From Prevotella sp. (GTDB taxonomy: Bacteria; Bacteroidota; Bacteroidia; Bacteroidales; Bacteroidaceae), in the NCBI GenBank assembly GCA_016283605.1, contig JAEENF010000002.1, positions 1 to 10,367 of the forward strand: DNA of 10,367 nt. Reading direction: 5' to 3'. Made by a program: the position numbers and the translations under genes. Position 1 is the first letter of the stretch. Each line of letters begins with the position of its first letter. Below, piece after piece: positions 5,275 through 10,367 of the stretch. The notes under the pieces are model-generated. The model did not search any database, was not told the DNA's origin, and was given only the letters and a program-made list of their open reading frames with translations.

Positions 5275-7071
5275 ATGAAACAGTTTTTCAAAATGACGCT
5301 GGCCACCATCTGTGGTATCATCATCTTCATGGTACTGATGGGTCTTTTCTTCGTGATTTCCCTGGTGGGAATCCTTGCCAGCGACTCTGCCTCAACCAAG
5401 GTCAGGGACAATTCCGTGTTTGTCATCAAACTCAGTGGTACCGTCAGTGAGCGTTCCGAAGCAGGAACGCCGTTTGACGCCATTCTGGGTATGGGCGACA
5501 TGAGTGCGATGGGACTTGACGACCTGGTCAGTGCCATCCGTAAGGCTAAGGACAACGAGAATGTCAAAGGTATCTATCTAGAGGGTGGAACTGTGTCCTT
5601 CGATGCTCCTGCAACGGCTCAGCAGTTGCGCGACGCCCTGAAGGACTTCAAGAAGAGCGGTAAGTGGATTATGGCCTACGCCGACCAGTATATGCAGGCA
5701 TCCTATTATGTGGCCAGTGTGGCTGACAGTGTCTTCCTGAATGCCGAAGGTATGGTGGACTTCAAAGGTCTTGGCGGCAAAGGCCAATACTATAAGGGCC
5801 TGTACGATAAATTGGGTATCAAGTACTTGGTGGCTAAGGTCGGCAAGTACAAGAGTGCTGTGGAACAGAATACGTTGACGGGAATGAGCGACTACGACCG
5901 TGAACAGCGTGCAGCTTATCTGAATGGCATCTGGCAGTACTGGCTGAAGGAGATTGGAGAGAGCCGTAAGGTGAATCCCGAACAGCTGAACCAGTTGGCT
6001 AACGATAGTGTCATGATGTTGGCGGTGTCGAAGGATTATATTGCTGCCAAGTTGATCGACAAGGTCCTGTATCCGGAGGAGATCAAGAGCGCTATCCAAA
6101 AGCGCCTGAAACTCGACAAGGATGATGACATCCCACAGTTGACGCTCTCGGAGATGCTCAATGTGAAGTCGAAGAAGAATAAGGACGGTGAAAAGATTGC
6201 CGTCTACTATGCTTACGGTAATATCGTGGATAGTGAGAGCATGGATTTGCTGATGGGTGGCGGACACAGTATCGTGGGTAAGAGTACTGCCGAGGACCTG
6301 AGAAAACTGGCTGAGGATGACGATGTTAAGGCAGTGGTGTTCCGTGTGAACTCCGGCGGCGGCAGTGCCGTGGCTTCTGAACAGATCCGCCATGCCATCA
6401 AACTGATCAAGGCGAAGAAACCTGTCGTAGTATCAATGGGTGGCCTTGCAGCCTCCGGCGGCTACTGGATCAGTTCACCGGCCAACTATATCTTCGCTGA
6501 GCCGACGACCATCACGGGTAGTATCGGTATCTTCGGACTCATCCCCAACTTTAGCGGATTGGTACAGGATAAACTTGGTGTCACCTTCGACGGTGTGACC
6601 ACCAATAAATATACGGACTTCGAGAACGACTTGGTTCTGGGTAAGAACACAGACGACGTGATGAGTCACATGCAGACGTATATCAACCGCGGCTACCAGT
6701 CGTTCCTCGATATCGTCTCGGAGGGTCGTGGCATGAAACCTGATCAGGTGGACTCCATCGCACAGGGACGTGTCTGGCTGGCTACCGATGCCATCAAGAT
6801 CAAACTCGTCGACAAGCTCGGCAGTCTGGATGATGCTGTGAAGAAGGCCGCAGAACTGGCAAAACTCAAGGAATATCACACAGCCAGCTATCCCGGACAG
6901 GGCAATTGGATGGACCAGTTCCTCTCGACGGAAAAGAAAGGTAGCTATCTGGATGGTGAACTGCGGTCTGTCCTTGGTGACCTCTATCAGCCGCTGATGG
7001 AAATCCGCAATGACCTGAAGAACAATAGCTATATCCAGGCGAAGTTGCTCGATGACGTGAGAGTGAAATAA
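5275..7071 (+). CDS. sppA: Signal peptide peptidase SppA, 67K type (protease IV)
   Basis: This is a membrane-bound Ser/Lys protease that degrades signal peptides left in the inner membrane after secretion. The chosen start is the ATG at 5275 (598 residues, MKQFFKMTLA); the frame is open further upstream, but that region contains the promoter. One transmembrane segment spans about 9-33. The protein has the two tandem SppA domains of the long type: the N-terminal one supplies the general-base lysine in VGKYKSAVE (Lys193, equivalent to E. coli Lys209), and the C-terminal one the nucleophile in LAASGGYW (Ser394), followed by the conserved TGSIGIFG. RVNSGGGSA at 357-365 is also typical. Both catalytic residues are present, so it should be active. 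First gene of a four-gene operon; lpxK starts 17 bp downstream. Confidence 0.97.
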   Translation: MKQFFKMTLATICGIIIFMVLMGLFFVISLVGILASDSASTKVRDNSVFVIKLSGTVSERSEAGTPFDAILGMGDMSAMGLDDLVSAIRKAKDNENVKGIYLEGGTVSFDAPATAQQLRDALKDFKKSGKWIMAYADQYMQASYYVASVADSVFLNAEGMVDFKGLGGKGQYYKGLYDKLGIKYLVAKVGKYKSAVEQNTLTGMSDYDREQRAAYLNGIWQYWLKEIGESRKVNPEQLNQLANDSVMMLAVSKDYIAAKLIDKVLYPEEIKSAIQKRLKLDKDDDIPQLTLSEMLNVKSKKNKDGEKIAVYYAYGNIVDSESMDLLMGGGHSIVGKSTAEDLRKLAEDDDVKAVVFRVNSGGGSAVASEQIRHAIKLIKAKKPVVVSMGGLAASGGYWISSPANYIFAEPTTITGSIGIFGLIPNFSGLVQDKLGVTFDGVTTNKYTDFENDLVLGKNTDDVMSHMQTYINRGYQSFLDIVSEGRGMKPDQVDSIAQGRVWLATDAIKIKLVDKLGSLDDAVKKAAELAKLKEYHTASYPGQGNWMDQFLSTEKKGSYLDGELRSVLGDLYQPLMEIRNDLKNNSYIQAKLLDDVRVK

Positions 7072-7088
7072 AAAGTGAATAGTGGGTT

Positions 7089-8276
7089 GTGGAGGGAGAC
7101 TACATCAAACTTAACAAGAAACTGTTGCCGCTGAGCTGGCTGTATGGTTGCGTCGTGAAGTTCAGGAATATGCTCTTCGAGATGAATGTCCTGAAAAGCC
7201 GTTCCTATGCCGTTCCGGTCATCGCGGTGGGTAACATCACTGTGGGTGGCACGGGCAAGACACCGCATGTCGAATATCTGGTGAGGCTGCTGAAGGACAA
7301 GGTCAATGTGGCGGTACTCAGCCGTGGCTATAAACGCAAGACCAGCGGTTTCGTGTTGGCCAAGACGGATACACCCCTGAAGGACATCGGTGATGAACCT
7401 TATCAGATGAAACAGAAGTTCCCTGAGGTGGAGGTTGCGGTGGATGCCAAACGCACAAGAGGTATTGACCGACTGACCGAAGATCGTGTGGCCGGGAAGG
7501 ATATCGACGTGGTACTCCTCGATGATGCCTTCCAGCACCGCTATGTCAAACCCGGGGTGAATATCCTGTTGGTGGACTACCACCGGCTCATCATACACGA
7601 CGAACTGTTGCCTGCCGGCAGACTACGTGAACCGGTGAAGGGGAAGGATAGGGCAGACATCGTCATCGTCACGAAGTGTCCGAAGGACCTGACTCCTATG
7701 GAGTTCAGGGTTCTGATTAAACAGATGAACCTCTATCCCTATCAGCAACTCTTCTTCACGACGTTCGACTATGACCGGCTGAAGAGAACGACTCAACGAC
7801 CCAAGGGACCTGTCCCCGTGAGTCGTCTCGAAGACCTCAAAAACTATCATGTGCTGTTGTTGACAGGTATCGCATCGCCCAAGCAGATCTATTATGACGT
7901 GAAACCACATGCGAAGGAGGTCAAGTCGTTGGCCTACAGCGATCACCATGCCTTTAAGCAGAAGGATATCCATCATATCAACGAGACCTTCGCCACTATG
8001 CTTTCGCCCAAGGTGATCATCACCACGGAGAAAGACATGGTGAGACTGGAAACGGTTGAAGGACTGAGCAATGAGGTCAAGGACAACCTGCTTGTGCTAC
8101 CGGTCAAGATCAGTTTTATGCAAAATGGAGAAGAATCGTTTAACGAAAAAATCATAGGTTATGTACGAAAGAATTCAAGAAACAGCATCCTGGTTAAAGG
8201 CAAGGATGACTACAAGTCCCAAGACAGCGATAATTCTGGGGACCGGCCTCGGACAATTGTCTTCAGAAATAACTGA
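7089..8276 (+). CDS. lpxK: Tetraacyldisaccharide 4'-kinase LpxK
   Basis: This membrane-associated kinase phosphorylates the 4' position of the lipid A disaccharide precursor, the sixth step of the Raetz pathway. The frame opens after an in-frame TAG at 7080-7082. The first usable codon is GTG at 7089, and the sequence from there (MEGDYIKLNKKLLPLSWLYG) fits Bacteroidales LpxK N-termini, so I take GTG as the start. The P-loop GGTGKTP is at 53-59 after VIAVGNITV. Other LpxK marks are LLDDAFQHR (around 140-150), the SDHHAF segment and ITTEKDMVRL near the C-terminus. At 395 residues it is somewhat long: the last 38 or so residues are encoded inside the start of pnp in another frame (116-bp overlap). 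The conserved part appears to end at about YVRKNSRNS, so the tail beyond it may be non-conserved. Confidence 0.95.
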   Translation: MEGDYIKLNKKLLPLSWLYGCVVKFRNMLFEMNVLKSRSYAVPVIAVGNITVGGTGKTPHVEYLVRLLKDKVNVAVLSRGYKRKTSGFVLAKTDTPLKDIGDEPYQMKQKFPEVEVAVDAKRTRGIDRLTEDRVAGKDIDVVLLDDAFQHRYVKPGVNILLVDYHRLIIHDELLPAGRLREPVKGKDRADIVIVTKCPKDLTPMEFRVLIKQMNLYPYQQLFFTTFDYDRLKRTTQRPKGPVPVSRLEDLKNYHVLLLTGIASPKQIYYDVKPHAKEVKSLAYSDHHAFKQKDIHHINETFATMLSPKVIITTEKDMVRLETVEGLSNEVKDNLLVLPVKISFMQNGEESFNEKIIGYVRKNSRNSILVKGKDDYKSQDSDNSGDRPRTIVFRNN

Positions 8277-9033
8277 CAAGACGGAGTTCCCTTATTCTGA
8301 TATACCGAACTTCCCGGTATCCACCGTGGAAGGACATAGTGGAAAGTTAATCTTTGGAAAGTTGGGTGGGGTGGATATCCTTGCTATGCAGGGACGCTTC
8401 CACTTCTACGAGGGCTACTCGATGAAGGAAGTGACGTTCCCCGTCCGAGTGATGTATGAACTGGGCATCAAGACGCTTTTCGTCAGCAATGCCTCTGGTG
8501 GTATGAACGAGGCGTTCCATGTGGGTGACCTGATGATTATCACCGACCATATCAACTTCTTCCCCGAGCACCCATTGCGCGGCAAGAACTTCCCCACCGG
8601 GCCTCGTTTCCCGGATATGCATGAGGCCTACGACCAGAGTTTGATCAAACTGGCTTCGGAGATTGCCAAGGAGAAGAAGATCCGTGTGAAATATGGCGTC
8701 TATGTCGGGGTGCAGGGACCAACCTTTGAGACACCGGCTGAATACAAGATGTACCGCATCTTAGGTGGTGATGCCGTAGGTATGTCTACGGTACCGGAGG
8801 TGATCGTGGCCCATCATTGCGGCATCCGTTGCTTCGGCGTGTCTGTTATCACCGACCTTGGCGGTTTCGATGTACCTGTCGAGGTGAGTCACGAGGAAGT
8901 GCAGCAGGCAGCCAACAAGGCGCAGCCGTTTATGACGGAAATCATGCGTGAGATGATTATCCGCTCGGAGTTGCTGGAACATCAGCGCAAAGAGAAGTTC
9001 AATACAGATCATCCAACGGAAGAATGGAAATAG
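8161..9033 (+). CDS. Purine nucleoside phosphorylase (trimeric PNP family)
   Basis: This cytoplasmic salvage enzyme splits purine nucleosides with phosphate to the free base and ribose 1-phosphate. The 290 residues fit the trimeric PNP/MTAP family. Motifs in order: ILGTGLG (phosphate, 25-31), STVEGHSGKLIFG (54-66), GRFHFYEGY (78-86), NASGG (110-114), DHINFFPEHPLRG (129-141), GPTFETPAEY with Glu194 (equivalent to mammalian Glu201), AVGMST (205-210) and VSVITDLGG. The residue aligned with mammalian Asn243, which reads the 6-oxo group, is Asp232 here, so specificity may be wider than inosine/guanosine. The ATG at 8161 matches the MYERIQETASWLK start I recall from Bacteroidales homologues. It overlaps lpxK by 116 bp at the front and thiL by 10 bp at the end, so it is co-transcribed and probably translationally coupled. 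Confidence 0.95.
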   Translation: MYERIQETASWLKARMTTSPKTAIILGTGLGQLSSEITDKTEFPYSDIPNFPVSTVEGHSGKLIFGKLGGVDILAMQGRFHFYEGYSMKEVTFPVRVMYELGIKTLFVSNASGGMNEAFHVGDLMIITDHINFFPEHPLRGKNFPTGPRFPDMHEAYDQSLIKLASEIAKEKKIRVKYGVYVGVQGPTFETPAEYKMYRILGGDAVGMSTVPEVIVAHHCGIRCFGVSVITDLGGFDVPVEVSHEEVQQAANKAQPFMTEIMREMIIRSELLEHQRKEKFNTDHPTEEWK

Positions 9034-10127
9034 CGAAATTGGGTGAGTTCGGCCTGATTGACCGACTGACCAAGGATTTAGAGATCAAAAACGAGAGTAC
9101 GAAGTACGGCGTAGGCGACGACTGCGCCGTACTGAGTTATCCGGATAAGGAGGTTTTGGTAACTACCGACCTGTTGATGGAGGGAGTACATTTCGACCTG
9201 ACGTACATCGACCTGAAGCATCTCGGCTATAAGTCGGCGATGGTGAATATCAGTGATGTATTTGCCATGAACGGCACTCCTCGTCAGATGACAGTATCGC
9301 TGGCACTGAGCAAACGGTTCTCGGTGGAGGATCTGGAGGAGTTCTATACCGGTCTGCGACTGGCCTGTGAGAAATGGAATGTGGACATCGTGGGCGGTGA
9401 CACCACATCTTCGTACACCGGACTGGCCATCAGCATCACCTGCATCGGTGAGGCACGCAAAGAGGATATTGTCTATCGCAACGGTGCCAAGAACACGGAC
9501 CTGATTTGCGTCAGCGGGGATCTGGGGGCGGCATATATGGGACTGCAACTGCTGGAACGCGAGAAAAACGTCTACTATGGACAGATCAACGACCTCCAGA
9601 AAAAAATCGCAGAAGCAAAAGCTGCTGGCGACGAGAAAAAACTCTCAACGCTCAACGCTCAACTTTCAACTTTCAACTTCCAACCGGATTTCAGCGGTAA
9701 GGAATATCTGTTGCAGCGACAACTGCAGACCGAAGCTCGTGGTGATATCATTGAGAAACTGCGGGAGGCTGGTGTCAAACCGACGGCGATGATGGACATC
9801 AGCGACGGTCTGTCTTCGGAATTGATGCATATCTGTAAACAGTCGGGGGTGGGGTGTCGTATCTATGAGAAGAATATTCCCATCGACTATCAGACGGCGG
9901 TGATGGCGGAGGAGATGAACATGAACGTCACGACTTGTGCACTCAACGGCGGTGAAGACTATGAGTTGTTGTTCACGGTGCCTATCGGTGACCACGAGAA
10001 AATTGAGCAAATCGAGGGAATTAAGCTGATTGGACATGTTACTGAAGAAAAGTTCGGAAAAGTTCTCGTAACCCGTGATAATCAGGAGTTTGAGCTTAAA
10101 GCACAGGGCTGGAACCCGCTGGAATGA
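9024..10127 (+). CDS. thiL: Thiamine-monophosphate kinase ThiL with an extra internal segment
   Basis: ThiL phosphorylates thiamine phosphate to thiamine pyrophosphate, the last step of cofactor synthesis, using ATP in the cytoplasm. It belongs to the AIR synthase/PurM-like fold. Motifs: GVGDDCAVL (29-37), TTDLLMEGVHF (47-57), the NISDVFAMNG block (75-84), VGGDTT (123-128), SGDLGAAYMG (164-173), MMDISDGLSSEL (256-267) and NGGEDYELLF near the C-terminus. At 367 residues it is longer than the roughly 325-350 usual for ThiL. The excess is at about 187-218, between LEREKNVYYGQ and QPDFSGKEYLL: a charged, coiled-coil-like stretch (DLQKKIAEAK) followed by residues 207-220, encoded by a 7-bp tandem repeat. 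The catalytic motifs flank the insertion and are intact. The start overlaps the pnp stop (ATGGAAATAG). No clear terminator follows. Confidence 0.95.
   Translation: MEIAKLGEFGLIDRLTKDLEIKNESTKYGVGDDCAVLSYPDKEVLVTTDLLMEGVHFDLTYIDLKHLGYKSAMVNISDVFAMNGTPRQMTVSLALSKRFSVEDLEEFYTGLRLACEKWNVDIVGGDTTSSYTGLAISITCIGEARKEDIVYRNGAKNTDLICVSGDLGAAYMGLQLLEREKNVYYGQINDLQKKIAEAKAAGDEKKLSTLNAQLSTFNFQPDFSGKEYLLQRQLQTEARGDIIEKLREAGVKPTAMMDISDGLSSELMHICKQSGVGCRIYEKNIPIDYQTAVMAEEMNMNVTTCALNGGEDYELLFTVPIGDHEKIEQIEGIKLIGHVTEEKFGKVLVTRDNQEFELKAQGWNPLE
9644..9685 (+). repeat. Heptanucleotide tandem repeat inside thiL
   Basis: Six consecutive 7-mers: CTCAACG, CTCAACG, CTCAACT, TTCAACT, TTCAACT, TCCAACC. Because 7 is not a multiple of 3, the array encodes a 7-residue period (roughly LSTLNAQ / LSTFNFQ). 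A change by one or two units would shift the frame; a change by three would add or remove 7 residues. CTCAACT/TTTCAAC-type heptamer runs are, as far as I recall, common between genes in Prevotella-like genomes; here one lies in a coding region. Confidence 0.85.
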
Positions 10128-10179
10128 ACTTTCTTGATTTGTTAATAAACGCTAAAGAAATCCATTTCCTGCATCGATT

Positions 10180-10212
10180 CTTGTTGAGTTTCATTTTTTC
10201 TTTGTACCTTTG
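10180..10212 (+). promoter_or_regulatory. Promoter of tRNA-Phe
   Basis: TACCTTTG (10205-10212) is a perfect -7 box. A -33 TTG lies at 10181-10183 with 21-nt spacing (or at 10184-10186 with 18). The predicted start is near 10218, leaving a 5' leader of about 26 nt for RNase P to remove. Confidence 0.7.
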
Positions 10213-10244
10213 CACCCGCAAACGAAAGGAATGCAACCAAACAT

Positions 10245-10317
10245 GGTGCCTTAGCTCAGTTGGTAGAGCATCGGACTGAAAATCCGTGTGTCCCCGGTTC
10301 GATTCCTGGAGGTACCA
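10245..10317 (+). tRNA. tRNA-Phe (GAA)
   Basis: This is a 73-nt cloverleaf. The acceptor stem GGTGCCT pairs with AGGTACC (one G-U), with discriminator A at 10317. The D-arm is GCTC/GAGC, the anticodon loop CTGAAAA has GAA at 10278-10280, the variable loop is 5 nt and the T-loop is TTCGATT. The 3' CCA is not encoded (ACTC follows), which is usual in Bacteroidetes. Two positions are not paired: T-T at the top of the anticodon stem (10271/10287) and C-T in the middle of the T-stem (10295/10307). Identity is clear from the anticodon; the mismatches are unusual but do not break the fold. Confidence 0.95.
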
Positions 10318-10333
10318 CTCCTCCTTTCATTAG

Positions 10334-10367
10334 CCCGGTTTTCCCTTGTGGAGCCGGGTTTTCTTTT
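10334..10367 (+). terminator. Terminator after tRNA-Phe
   Basis: CCCGG (10334-10338) pairs with CCGGG (10354-10358), with possible extra pairing inside the loop, followed by TTTTCTTTT to the window end. It lies 17 nt after the tRNA, so the tRNA appears to be a single-gene transcript. Confidence 0.8.

Noticed and set aside
5578..6393. Long reverse-strand frame (271 codons) inside sppA
   Set aside because: It lies wholly antisense to a conserved gene, its composition (His/Leu/Gln rich) is that of a complementary-frame shadow, and it has no promoter.
9644..9685. CRISPR-like array
   Set aside because: The units are 7 bp with no spacers; this is a simple tandem repeat in a coding region.
1..10367. 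Mobile element, phage, toxin-antitoxin or defence island
   Set aside because: No transposase, integrase, terminal inverted repeats, target duplications or defence-type proteins were found; all long genes are metabolic, chaperone or cell-envelope functions.

Overview
The window looks like a chromosome segment from a Bacteroidales bacterium, most likely Prevotella/Segatella or a near relative. Three things point there: the protein families (GroEL with a short GGM tail, LpxK, a trimeric-type purine nucleoside phosphorylase and ThiL with Bacteroidales-like sequences), the almost complete lack of Shine-Dalgarno sites, and five promoters of the Bacteroidetes form TTTG-N20-TAnnTTTG. Species cannot be fixed from sequence reading alone.

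Left half (1-5088, all minus strand): a secreted GH28 pectinase (3739-5088) is followed by groES (3349-3621) and groEL (1681-3312). After a 374-bp spacer comes the 5' part of a large exported protein resembling DUF4450 carbohydrate-active enzymes (1-1306, cut by the window edge). The spacer is not empty: it holds the groEL terminator, then a complete promoter-to-terminator unit of about 145 nt with no convincing ORF (a small RNA or attenuated leader), then the DUF4450 gene's own promoter. The groESL operon has no typical Bacteroidetes promoter; upstream of it is a near-consensus sigma-54 (-24/-12) site whose predicted start falls inside an 8-bp inverted repeat.

Right half (5211-10127, plus strand): a compact operon sppA-lpxK-pnp-thiL driven by one clear promoter. 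It joins a membrane signal peptide peptidase, the lipid A 4'-kinase, purine salvage and thiamine-phosphate kinase. Spacing is 17 nt (sppA-lpxK), a 116-nt overlap (lpxK-pnp) and a 10-nt overlap (pnp-thiL). The functions are unrelated; the grouping looks like housekeeping co-transcription. ThiL carries an extra segment of about 30 residues that contains an in-frame array of six 7-bp repeats.

Right edge (10181-10367): a tRNA-Phe(GAA) gene with its own promoter and terminator.

I did not find a defence system, mobile element, CRISPR array or obviously new multi-gene system. The best leads are the small transcript unit at 1356-1536, the sigma-54-like control of groESL, and the heptamer array inside thiL.
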